IMG/VR virus record: IMGVR_UViG_3300017971_000037
Location: 1-64,000 of that record
DNA: 64,000 nt
Source of the DNA: a virus
Reading direction: 5' to 3' (one strand)
Within the stretch, counting starts at the first letter, position 1. Each line of letters opens with the position of its first letter. Both the position numbers and the translations under genes were made by a program. Shown here piece by piece: positions 7,092 to 14,026 of the stretch. The notes under the pieces were generated by a model that saw nothing but the letters and a program-made list of their open reading frames with translations, had not been told where the DNA came from and searched no databases.

Positions 7092-7480
7092 GGATCCTCG
7101 TCTGTGGCAGCCGCGGCGCCAGCACGTCCTTCGTGGTCGATCGCTTGGACCACCTGCTAGGCCAGGTGTACAGGGGCACGAAGACGATCATCCACGGCGC
7201 AGCCCGGGGCGCCGACACCGGCGCTGGCATGCTCGCCCGCCACCTGGGCCTCTTCGAGGAGTCCTACCCGGCTGCCTGGGAGCGCGACGGGAAGGCCGCC
7301 GGCCCGATCCGGAACCAGCGCATGCTGGACGAAGGCGATCCCGACCGCGTCATCGCGTTCTGGGACGGGAAGTCGAAGGGCACGCTGGACATGATCTCGC
7401 GAGCGACCGCCGCGGGAATCCAGGTCTGGATCGAACCGCTCCAGAGCCAAGAGCCGGCGCAGGGGGAGCTGGGGCTATGA
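7088..7480 (+). CDS. SLOG/Rossmann-type nucleotide-binding protein (130 aa)
   Basis: The N-terminus MRILVCGSRGAS and the later HGAARGADTGAGMLA match the small SLOG family once called DUF2493, whose members are predicted to bind nucleotide-derived ligands. WERDGKAAGPIRNQRML and a C-terminal KGTLDMISRATAAGI complete the fold. The start is the ATG coupled to the previous stop. Similar proteins are frequent in phages; the ligand and role are not established. Confidence 0.8.
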   Translation: MRILVCGSRGASTSFVVDRLDHLLGQVYRGTKTIIHGAARGADTGAGMLARHLGLFEESYPAAWERDGKAAGPIRNQRMLDEGDPDRVIAFWDGKSKGTLDMISRATAAGIQVWIEPLQSQEPAQGELGL

Positions 7481-7692
7481 AGTCTTGCTGCGCCGAGCGC
7501 CTGCGTTACGGGATCGTCGCCGTCGAGAACAAAGCTGACGCATGCAACCTCTGCATGGGCCTCTGGTGGCTCGACCGCGGACAGACGGAGCTGCGCACCG
7601 GGTTCCCGGTGAAGGCCTATGAGGCGCTCGCTGAGGCACGCAAGCGCCTGGAGAACTACACCAAATGCCGAACGGAGAACTGCCTACGATGA
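7477..7692 (+). CDS. Cys-containing hypothetical protein (71 aa)
   Basis: Translation is coupled at both ends by ATGA overlaps. The product has a CC pair at residues 4-5, a central CNLC pair followed by MGLWWLDRGQ, and a charged helix. The paired cysteines suggest a small metal-binding fold; no family is recognised. Confidence 0.6.
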   Translation: MKSCCAERLRYGIVAVENKADACNLCMGLWWLDRGQTELRTGFPVKAYEALAEARKRLENYTKCRTENCLR

Positions 7693-8003
7693 AAGGTCTC
7701 GAGCCGGCGATCCACGCGTTCCTGGAAGCCTGGGACGACCCGGACGTCATCTACGACAGCTACGAGGTGTTCGTGGCACCGATCCGCGAGGCGATCGAGC
7801 ACTACGACGAGCCCGAATACCAGTGCCCGCTCTGCGGCCAGGCGAAGGCCCAGCCGGCGACGGAGATTCTGCGTGCGATCAAGTCGTGCGAGGTCTGGTC
7901 GGCCGACGGCACGAGCTGGACCTTCCTCAACTCCAGCTACGAAGGTGACTTGGAGGCGATGCTGGAGGACATGCTCAAGGTCATCCGAGGAGAGGTCACC
8001 TGA
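7689..8003 (+). CDS. Hypothetical protein with one CxxC (104 aa)
   Basis: ATG 7689 overlaps the previous stop and is preferred over an in-frame ATG 24 nt upstream. The acidic helical N-terminus is followed by QCPLCGQ and a Trp-rich segment (EVWSADGTSWTFLN). It closes a chain of coupled genes that began at 5707. No family is recognised. Confidence 0.65.
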   Translation: MKGLEPAIHAFLEAWDDPDVIYDSYEVFVAPIREAIEHYDEPEYQCPLCGQAKAQPATEILRAIKSCEVWSADGTSWTFLNSSYEGDLEAMLEDMLKVIRGEVT

Positions 8004-8012
8004 TTTTTTCTT

Positions 8013-8050
8013 CTAAAAGTTCGTCACCTTCCTGTACCCCCGGATACATA
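8013..8050 (+). promoter_or_regulatory. Possible promoter related to the 61-63 kb elements
   Basis: In the 67-bp gap before the gene at 8071, CTAAAAG (8013-8019) is followed about 20 nt later by CCGGATACATA (8040-8050). The P3 and P4 elements near 63 kb have CTAAAG and CCGATA...ATACATA with similar spacing. The gap also has a TGATTTTTTC T-run at its left end, so the previous transcript may end here. Confidence 0.3.
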
Positions 8051-8070
8051 CCGTCAGAGGTTAGGTTGAT

Positions 8071-8484
8071 ATGCTGAAGCACATGGTCACGTCCCCCATT
8101 CTCTACGCGACTCCGTTCGTCGGTCGGGATCAACCCCACAAGACCCAGGAAGGGAAGCTCTGGCTCTCGTGCGCGGAGTACGGGTTCTCGTTCTGCTGCG
8201 CTGAGATCGACGAGTCGTTCGGTCCGATCCAGCACGGCGAGATCGTCCGCATTGAGGTCCGGCTGAACGAGTTCCTGGGCTCGAAGCCCTTCCCCTACGA
8301 CGAGGCTGGACGGATCTCCGAGCTGGCGGACCGGATGCTGAGCGAGATGTTCGGGCACGAGTATGGCACCTCGGAGTGGGAAGAGAGCTTCATCGAGGCA
8401 TGCGGCCTTGACGAAGACGCGATCGAAAGCAGCCTGGGGTCCACTCTCCCAGGCGACCTTTACTACTGCGTGAGGCGGGTATGA
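8071..8484 (+). CDS. Hypothetical protein (137 aa)
   Basis: ATG 8071 follows a 67-bp gap and AGAGGTTAGG. The product is acidic and looks globular, with a CC pair in GFSFCCAEIDESFG, a beta segment (IVRIEVRLNEFLG) and C-terminal LYYCVRRV. No family is recognised. Confidence 0.65.
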   Translation: MLKHMVTSPILYATPFVGRDQPHKTQEGKLWLSCAEYGFSFCCAEIDESFGPIQHGEIVRIEVRLNEFLGSKPFPYDEAGRISELADRMLSEMFGHEYGTSEWEESFIEACGLDEDAIESSLGSTLPGDLYYCVRRV

Positions 8485-8576
8485 GGTTCGAGCTAGTCGA
8501 GAAGACCGAGGCTCTCAGGGGGGAACACGGTGACGACGAAGCGCGTGGAGATGGCGATTCGGGAAGCGACGACTAG
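8481..8576 (+). CDS. Very short acidic frame (31 aa), doubtful
   Basis: ATG 8481 overlaps the previous stop as in genuine neighbours. The peptide is short, has a low-complexity acidic end (DDEARGDGDSGSDD), and overlaps the next gene by 47 nt in another frame. It may only couple ribosomes to the next start. Confidence 0.25.
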   Translation: MRFELVEKTEALRGEHGDDEARGDGDSGSDD

Positions 8577-8799
8577 TCCAGTTGCTGGGCGTCGATACGT
8601 GCGCGTCACCGTCAGTAAGCCGTTCATGACGACTACTCGGGTGGTGCTTTCGCTGATCGCAGACGACCCGCCGAACGACCTGATCCGAATCTCGGAGAGC
8701 CCACTGGGCAGTCTGCTGCTGGTGCAGGGATCAACCCAATACCTGCTAGCAAGCGGCCAGTGGTCAGACCTTCGACTAACGGAATACGAGGAGAACTAG
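8530..8799 (+). CDS. Hypothetical protein (89 aa), GTG start
   Basis: GTG 8530 is preceded by a strong GGGGGGAA ribosome-binding sequence. The product is beta-rich (YVRVTVSKPF, RVVLSLIADD, SLLLVQGSTQYLL) and soluble. No family is recognised. Confidence 0.55.
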   Translation: MTTKRVEMAIREATTSPVAGRRYVRVTVSKPFMTTTRVVLSLIADDPPNDLIRISESPLGSLLLVQGSTQYLLASGQWSDLRLTEYEEN

Positions 8800-9225
8800 A
8801 TGCCCGGAAACAAGCTCTACAACCCCGGCCAGCCGTCGCTCGCGCAGCGGCTGAACCACGCGTCCCGCACGCGGCAGGCTGGCTACTCGAAGACGAACCG
8901 AGAGGAAGTGCTCCTCTTCAAGCGGCGCATCGCCGACGGCATGGATCCCGAGGAGGCCCGCAAGGGCACGAAGATCTCGAAGCGGATGGTCCCGGACATC
9001 CTCGCCGGCCGCACCTGGGCCTCGGTGATCCTGCTCGTGCTGATCGCGACGGTCACGATGGGCAACAGCTGCGTCGCAGGCAACGACTATACGGTCACCT
9101 GCCAGGGCATCAACTACCCGCTCTGTCGGGACGTGCCCTACGACTACCCCTGCCTCTGCCTGAGCGCGCCGGACGGCGTGACGTCGCAGCGGGCCCAGGA
9201 GCTGAGGTACCTGAACGACCGATGA
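8800..9225 (+). CDS. HTH-like N-terminus fused to membrane helix and Cys-rich tail (141 aa)
   Basis: Residues about 35-70 (EEARKGTKISKRMVPDILAGRTW) resemble the short DNA-binding helix-turn-helix found next to homing endonuclease modules. A hydrophobic helix follows at once (ASVILLVLIATVTMG), then a Cys-rich segment (CVAGNDYTVTC, LCRDV, PCLCLS). A DNA-binding head, membrane helix and possibly disulfide-bonded tail in 141 residues is unusual. It could be a real fusion, or two short genes merged by an indel. ATG 8800 directly follows the previous stop. Confidence 0.55.
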   Translation: MPGNKLYNPGQPSLAQRLNHASRTRQAGYSKTNREEVLLFKRRIADGMDPEEARKGTKISKRMVPDILAGRTWASVILLVLIATVTMGNSCVAGNDYTVTCQGINYPLCRDVPYDYPCLCLSAPDGVTSQRAQELRYLNDR

Positions 9226-9677
9226 TGGAGGAAATCTTCGGAGGGGAAGGTGGCAAGCTCAAAGTTGTGCTGAACCAGAAGTTCTGGACTGTGCCGCCAG
9301 ACGAGCAGGAGGACATCCTTCAGGAGTCCTACCTGATCGCGCTGCGGCGCGGCCTGCTGTACGAGCCGCTGACCTGGTGGGCTGCCACCACACTTCTCCT
9401 CGACGCATATCGTTCTGTCCGAAAGCCCAGGGGGCAAAAGATGAAGCACTTCCCAACCGATCCCGACAAGCTCACTGAGCTGGCCGACCCGCCGAACCAG
9501 TGGGCGGACATGGAGGTCCGAAACAAGATGCTGAGTCCCGAAGAGCAGGAATTCCAGGAGTGGCTGGAAGGGCCGGAAAACGCGAATTTCAACGTCTCGC
9601 TGGCCACGGAGACCCGATTTCTGCTGAATTCGATGCCCTTCACCCTGCGGGAATTGGCTGGACACTGCAAGCGGTGA
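9222..9677 (+). CDS. Sigma-factor-like protein (151 aa)
   Basis: Residues about 24-45 (VPPDEQEDILQESYLIALRR) and 52-72 (LTWWAATTLLLDAYRSVRKPR) resemble region 2 of ECF-type sigma factors, which binds the RNA polymerase clamp and the -10 element. The C-terminal part (RFLLNSMPFTLRELAG) is a short, degenerate version of region 4. If functional, it would redirect host RNA polymerase to phage promoters. The repeated promoter-like elements at 60.8-63.7 kb are natural candidate targets, though nothing proves the link. ATG 9222 overlaps the previous stop. Confidence 0.5.
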   Translation: MMEEIFGGEGGKLKVVLNQKFWTVPPDEQEDILQESYLIALRRGLLYEPLTWWAATTLLLDAYRSVRKPRGQKMKHFPTDPDKLTELADPPNQWADMEVRNKMLSPEEQEFQEWLEGPENANFNVSLATETRFLLNSMPFTLRELAGHCKR

Positions 9678-9695
9678 TCATGCTACGATCCCGGT

Positions 9696-10250
9696 ATGGA
9701 TGCAGCTCTCGGGTGGATCGGTGACCTCGTCAGATACTTCGCGCGCCTGGTGCCTCGGCTCCAACTCGTGCGCATTACCGAGCGGGCGGTCAAGTTCCGC
9801 CGCGCGAAAGCGCTGGAGGTCGGACCTGGGCTTCACTGGTGGTGGCCTGTGACGACCGAGATGGACGTCTACCCGGTGGTCCGGCAGATCGTGAGCCTCG
9901 AGCAGCAGATGATGCAGACCGAGGACGGGAAGACCTTGGTGGTCGATGGCGTCATCGTCTACTCGATCACCGACCTCTACACCTTCTGCGTCGAGAACCA
10001 CGACGCCGAGGAGAACATGGCGGAGCTGGCCCAGGCGGGCATGCGGAAGGCGGTGCTCTCGACGACCATGGAAGAGATCGGCGCCGGCCGTGCGAAGTTC
10101 GACCATCGCCTGACGCGCGAGGCGCAGAAAAGTCTGAGTGGATTCGGCGTCGAGATCGAATCAATGCGACTCCAAAGCTGCGCGGAAGGCACTGTACATA
10201 TACACGCGGGCGCGGCCGTGACGATCGGCATCGCAGCAGGAGGCGAATAA
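9696..10250 (+). CDS. SPFH/band-7 domain protein (184 aa)
   Basis: The segment from ITERAVKFRRAKALEVGPG to DGVIVYSITD matches the SPFH (stomatin/prohibitin/flotillin) domain: the GLHWWWP turn, a basic residue region, then a doublet of strands. An amphipathic N-terminus (LGWIGDLVRYFARLV) could lie on the membrane. The C-terminal helix expected in SPFH proteins is present but short. Such proteins form large membrane rings and control proteases such as FtsH. A phage copy may act on host membrane proteases or lysis timing; that is inference. Confidence 0.7.
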   Translation: MDAALGWIGDLVRYFARLVPRLQLVRITERAVKFRRAKALEVGPGLHWWWPVTTEMDVYPVVRQIVSLEQQMMQTEDGKTLVVDGVIVYSITDLYTFCVENHDAEENMAELAQAGMRKAVLSTTMEEIGAGRAKFDHRLTREAQKSLSGFGVEIESMRLQSCAEGTVHIHAGAAVTIGIAAGGE

Positions 10251-10471
10251 TGTACCGAGATCATCTGACCGGAGAAGTAAAGCGACGAGACCTGGGCTTC
10301 GCAGTCATGCTGGCCACGGCCATCATCTTCTGGGGAGGAGTCTGGGCATGCGTCGGATTCACCGTTGGGTACAGCAGCGAATCCGCAGCCGTTCGGAAGG
10401 CGTGCGAGCGCATGGTCAAGGATGGCTGGGAGGTCACGGTCGACTACTGCGTGACCGAGCTACGGCCATGA
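10250..10471 (+). CDS. Small membrane protein (73 aa)
   Basis: ATG 10250 shares its A with the previous stop (TAATG). A short basic cytoplasmic start is followed by one or two hydrophobic helices (FAVMLATAIIFWGGVWACVGFT), then a soluble tail with two Cys. It is translated with the SPFH protein and may be its membrane partner; no family is recognised. Confidence 0.6.
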   Translation: MYRDHLTGEVKRRDLGFAVMLATAIIFWGGVWACVGFTVGYSSESAAVRKACERMVKDGWEVTVDYCVTELRP

Positions 10472-10779
10472 CCAGGAGGCGGCCCAGCACGTTTTCGGTG
10501 ATCAGCTGGATCCTGGTGTTCGTGATGGCGCTCTACGTCTCGCTGGTCATCGTCCCCGACGCCCAGGCGAGCACTCCTCCGAAGCCCCGAGCGCGGCTGC
10601 TGCTTGAGATCCGGGACGAAAGGCTTCGGGTCTTCGAATACGAAACGGACAAACTGATGTGCCACATCTCGGTCATCGATGTTAAGATGATCGGGTCGCA
10701 GGCCAGCATAACATGCGTGAGAAAAGATGACCAAAAAGCATATCCCGAGCGTCGACTGTTTCTCGATCCGAGCCGCTGA
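10468..10779 (+). CDS. Secreted or anchored protein (103 aa)
   Basis: ATG 10468 overlaps the previous stop. After MTRRRPSTF there is a hydrophobic helix (VISWILVFVMALYVSLVIV) and then DAQAS, so it may be a cleaved signal peptide. The remainder is a soluble periplasmic domain with two Cys. The function is unknown. Confidence 0.6.
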   Translation: MTRRRPSTFSVISWILVFVMALYVSLVIVPDAQASTPPKPRARLLLEIRDERLRVFEYETDKLMCHISVIDVKMIGSQASITCVRKDDQKAYPERRLFLDPSR

Positions 10780-10882
10780 GCGACGCCGACAACTACTCAA
10801 AGAACGCGACGAGTTACTCGCCAAGCTGGCGGGACTGGCGAAGATGCGTCGATATATGAACGGAGAACGAGAAGATGGCTGA
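10727..10882 (+). CDS. Small basic coiled protein (51 aa)
   Basis: ATG 10727 lies inside the end of the previous gene in another frame. The product is a basic helix (ERRRQLLKERDELLAKLAG). The stop at 10880-10882 overlaps the ATG of the coiled-coil protein by 8 nt. Context supports it, but it is short and overlaps both neighbours. Confidence 0.45.
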   Translation: MTKKHIPSVDCFSIRAAERRRQLLKERDELLAKLAGLAKMRRYMNGEREDG

Positions 10883-11945
10883 AGAGGTGAAGTTCCACAC
10901 GGTCAGCGACCGCGCCTTTCGGGCGATGAACCAGGCGGCGATCGACACCCAGGCGCTTCTCGAGGCCACGGAGAAGTCGCTCGACCGCGCGCTCCAGGAG
11001 AACCTGAAGCTCCAGGAGCAGGTGGCCCGCCTGACGCGGGACGCTGAGACCGACGAGGAGATCATCAACGCGCTGGACGAGATGGTCGAGCAGCCTCCCA
11101 CCGACGTCTGGGACAACACGGACGCGAAGCTCGTGAAGCAGCTGAACGGTGAGCTGGAGAAGGCCAACGACATGATCGTGCTGCTGATGGGCCAGCGAGA
11201 ATGGGGTGCGGCCACCGGTGCGCTGCTGGAAGACCCGGCCGTGAAGCGCGCCTACGACGATGTCCACCGTCGAAAGCCTGTGTCCGGACCGCCCGCCCCC
11301 GCGCGCGAGGAGATGATCGAGGCCGAGGCGACCGTACGACCGGCGCTCAAGGCCACCGAAGAGGCAGCCCAACGCATCGTCCAGAGCATGAACGCGGCGG
11401 AGGTCCAGATCGACAAGGACATCCTCGCGAGCTTCGCGCAGGACAAGACGATCAAGCGGCTGGACGACGAGATCATCATCGACGACCCGTTCGACGAGGT
11501 TTTCGGCACCGCAGCCCACGCGGCGAAGGCCGGCGAGCCTATCAGCGTGATCATCAACGATCCGCTCCGCCCCGACCGCGTGATCAAGCGACTCGACGAC
11601 GAGCTGCAGGTCGCCGAGGTCAAGGTGGCCCTCGCCCAGGGCGATCGGGCGAAGATCCAGCAGACGCTGACGCAGACCCAGAAGGCCTGCCGGCGGTACA
11701 AGGCGCGGATCTCGAGACAGAACGAGCAGCTCGACGCGCTGAAGAAGCTCGCAGAGGCGGCGTTCCCGCTCTACGAGAAGCTCGTCTCTGCAATGGGGAG
11801 CGAGACCGTGATCAAGACGGAGCACGCGAAGCTCACCTACTTCTCCCAGAGCAGGGAGACCGAGCAGCAGTGCGTCGCCTTCCACAACGCTTTCAACGAG
11901 GCCGCTGAGGCCCTTACGCCCCCGCGGCGAGGAGATACGGAATGA
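10875..11945 (+). CDS. Coiled-coil hypothetical protein (356 aa)
   Basis: The protein is acidic and mostly helical, with predicted coiled coils at about residues 30-60 (LLEATEKSLDRALQENLKLQ) and 240-300. The motif IKRLDDE occurs twice, about 45 residues apart, each followed by an acidic strand, which suggests an internal duplication. No catalytic motif is visible. It could be a virion-internal or regulatory protein. The strong start is ATG 10875 after GAACGAGAAG. Confidence 0.65.
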   Translation: MAEEVKFHTVSDRAFRAMNQAAIDTQALLEATEKSLDRALQENLKLQEQVARLTRDAETDEEIINALDEMVEQPPTDVWDNTDAKLVKQLNGELEKANDMIVLLMGQREWGAATGALLEDPAVKRAYDDVHRRKPVSGPPAPAREEMIEAEATVRPALKATEEAAQRIVQSMNAAEVQIDKDILASFAQDKTIKRLDDEIIIDDPFDEVFGTAAHAAKAGEPISVIINDPLRPDRVIKRLDDELQVAEVKVALAQGDRAKIQQTLTQTQKACRRYKARISRQNEQLDALKKLAEAAFPLYEKLVSAMGSETVIKTEHAKLTYFSQSRETEQQCVAFHNAFNEAAEALTPPRRGDTE

Positions 11946-12178
11946 GTCAGAACAACGCGAGCAGTGGCGGAATCGGAATCTTCGGTCTGATGTTCGTGGC
12001 CCTCTTCGTCGGGAAGGTCTTCGAGATCGGCGCCGTCGCCAGCTGGTCCTGGTGGTGGATCACCGCGCCGCTCTGGGGCCCGATCGCCTTCGTGATCGTC
12101 GTCTTCCTCGTCATCGTTTTCGCGGTGGTCCTCTACGAAGCGTTCACGGGCAACAAGTCCGGCTTCCGGAACTACTGA
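11942..12178 (+). CDS. Small membrane protein of the Fragile-X-F phage type (78 aa)
   Basis: Two hydrophobic helices flank the conserved-looking block ASWSWWWITAPLWGPIAF. This Trp-rich block typifies a phage family named transmembrane Fragile-X-F protein, which has no proven function. The Ser/Gly/Asn-rich start and short basic C-terminus suggest that both ends are exposed. ATGA coupling links it to the coiled-coil gene. Confidence 0.65.
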   Translation: MSQNNASSGGIGIFGLMFVALFVGKVFEIGAVASWSWWWITAPLWGPIAFVIVVFLVIVFAVVLYEAFTGNKSGFRNY

Positions 12179-12179
12179 C

Positions 12180-13166
12180 ATGGGCTACATCACCTACACG
12201 CATGTGGAGCGACTCGGCCACCCGAACGTCGACGGCCTGCTGATCGGCGACTGCTACATCTTCCCGAAGCTCGACGGCGCGAACGCTGTGCTCTGGAGCG
12301 ATCGGGAGAAGGGCGGCGTATGCACAGGCTCGAGACGGCGCGACCTCACGGTAGAAGGCTCGGCCGACAACCACGGCTTCCGTGCGACCATGCAGGAGCT
12401 GTGGAATAACGGCGACCTGGAGTGGATCCAGGACACCTACGATGGCGTGAAGTTCCCGATCTTCTACGGCGAGTGGATGGTGCCGCACACTCTGAAGACC
12501 TACCGGGAGGACGCCTGGCGTCGCTTCTACGTCTTCGATGCGCGATGCCCAGACACGGGACGCTACCTACACTACGACACCTGGGCTCCCCAGCTGATCG
12601 AGTATTACGGTCACGTCGTCGAGCCGCTCGCGAAGATCACGAACCCGACGGAAGAGGACATCGTCCGGATGCGGGACGTCATCAACACCTACCTGATCTC
12701 CGAGAACAGCGGAGTCGGGGAGGGCGTGGTCGTCAAGAACTACGACTTCGTCAACCACGTCGGCAAGACGGTCTGGGGCAAGAGCGTCCGCAACGACTTC
12801 AAGGAAGACAACAAGCGTGCGTTCGGGACCCCGGAGCATCAAGGCAGCTTCCAGGTCGAGTGCGCGATCGCCGAGGAGTACGTCACCCAGGCGTTCGTCG
12901 AGAAGACGCGAGCGAAGATCGTGATGGCCATGGCTGAGCAGGCCTGGAGAGACGATCCGGCGCTCCGGGACATGAGCGCTCAGCGGATCGCTGACGCTCA
13001 ACGGGGCTCTCTGATCCCCCGGCTGCTGGAGACCGTCTTCCACGAGCTGCTCGACGAAGAGACGGCGGCGTTCGTGAAGAAGCACAAGAACCCGACGATC
13101 GACTTCAAGAAGCTGCGCGGGTTCGTTGTCGCGCAGGTGAAGAAGCACGCTGGCGACCTGTTCTAG
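12180..13166 (+). CDS. RNA ligase, Rnl2-type (328 aa)
   Basis: The adenylation motif KLDGAN has its nucleophile at K30. Motif IV is visible as EGVVVKNYDF near residue 180 and motif V as KTVWGKSV near 200. The C-terminal third is helical, as in T4 Rnl2-like ligases, which seal nicks or ends in RNA using ATP. The gene ends 6 bp before a tRNA-like gene. That pairing fits repair or maintenance of a phage tRNA, for example after anticodon nuclease attack. ATG 12180 is 1 nt after the previous stop. Confidence 0.85.
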   Translation: MGYITYTHVERLGHPNVDGLLIGDCYIFPKLDGANAVLWSDREKGGVCTGSRRRDLTVEGSADNHGFRATMQELWNNGDLEWIQDTYDGVKFPIFYGEWMVPHTLKTYREDAWRRFYVFDARCPDTGRYLHYDTWAPQLIEYYGHVVEPLAKITNPTEEDIVRMRDVINTYLISENSGVGEGVVVKNYDFVNHVGKTVWGKSVRNDFKEDNKRAFGTPEHQGSFQVECAIAEEYVTQAFVEKTRAKIVMAMAEQAWRDDPALRDMSAQRIADAQRGSLIPRLLETVFHELLDEETAAFVKKHKNPTIDFKKLRGFVVAQVKKHAGDLF

Positions 13167-13172
13167 GTCATC

Positions 13173-13252
13173 TGGGGCGTAGCTCAAGGGCAAGAGCACT
13201 GGCCATCTGCAGTATACGGCCAGCGACGCGGGTTGGAGTCCCGCCGCCTCAG
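13173..13252 (+). tRNA. tRNA-Cys(GCA)-like gene with extended anticodon arm
   Basis: A cloverleaf can be drawn. The acceptor stem TGGGGCG pairs with CGCCTCA (13173-13179 with 13245-13251, one G-T pair). The D-arm is GCTC/GAGC and the T-arm GCGGG/CCCGC. The anticodon stem is 8 bp with a 2-nt bulge (13199-13206 with 13214-13223), carrying a 7-nt loop CTGCAGT with U33 and anticodon GCA at 13209-13211. A normal stem is 5 bp. The T-loop reads TTGGAGT, lacking the usual C56. No CCA is encoded. It may be an unusual functional tRNA, a decoy, or a decaying gene. Confidence 0.55.
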
Positions 13253-13287
13253 TGCTAGCCTGGCGCCTCCCTACACAGGAGGCTGTC

Positions 13288-14019
13288 ATGCTGACCCGAC
13301 TTCTCGCTCTCTTCGTCCTGCTCTTTGCGCTGCCCAGCGGGGCGGCGGTCTTTTCCGAGACCCAGAACTCGATCACGTTCACGTCGAACAACCCGTTCGG
13401 CTCGAGCCCGTCGCTCGTCGACCCGGCGTTCTTCGCCGAGTTCCCCTTGGGCGTGAACCCGTTCACGATCAGCTCCAGCTACGACGATGCGGCTTCGACG
13501 TTCGACCAGTGCTTCGGACCTGGCATCGACGACTGCTACCTGGTCACTACCTCGGGCGCGACGTTGTCGATCACGCTTGCCGGCGAGACGTTCACCCAGG
13601 CGGACTTCGACTTCACGAACGCATTCCTGACGCCAGCCGAGGCGAACAGCTTCGACCCGATCGACGGCGCGGTCTTCCCTGCGCTGGTGACGACCGACGT
13701 CGCCGGAATCAGCTCGGTGAACACGCTTGGCACGGCCAACGTGAACCGCTTCGGCCTGCTCGATCGGTGGTCGCTCGAAGGCGTCGTCCTCCAGGTGAGC
13801 CTACCTGAGGCGTCGAACCTGCTGCCCGATCCGCTCGGCTTCGACGGCTTCAACTTCTACACGCAGGGCGTCGATCGCACCGGCGCGTTGATCATCTACG
13901 ACAACGTGCTGGACCAGACCGGCTACGCGTTCATCACGAACCCGGAGCCCGGGGCGGCGGTGCTGATGGGCCTGGGGCTCATGGGGCTCGCCGGGCTCAG
14001 CAAGCGCAAGCGGGTCTGA
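13288..14019 (+). CDS. PEP-CTERM sorted surface protein (243 aa)
   Basis: This is a textbook architecture for an exosortase substrate. The signal peptide MLTRLLALFVLLFALPSGAA is followed by a beta-rich, Ser/Thr/Asp-rich domain with two Cys. The C-terminal tail starts NPEPG (PEP at 219-221), continues as a Gly/Leu helix and ends in KRKRV. In bacteria an exosortase (EpsH/XrtA) recognises this tail after Sec export. ATG 13288 follows a perfect AGGAGG by 5 nt, so the in-frame GTG at 13252 is rejected. No exosortase gene is in the window, so host processing is inferred. It is the last gene on the plus strand before the convergent junction. Confidence 0.85.
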   Translation: MLTRLLALFVLLFALPSGAAVFSETQNSITFTSNNPFGSSPSLVDPAFFAEFPLGVNPFTISSSYDDAASTFDQCFGPGIDDCYLVTTSGATLSITLAGETFTQADFDFTNAFLTPAEANSFDPIDGAVFPALVTTDVAGISSVNTLGTANVNRFGLLDRWSLEGVVLQVSLPEASNLLPDPLGFDGFNFYTQGVDRTGALIIYDNVLDQTGYAFITNPEPGAAVLMGLGLMGLAGLSKRKRV

Positions 14020-14026
14020 TTTCGAC

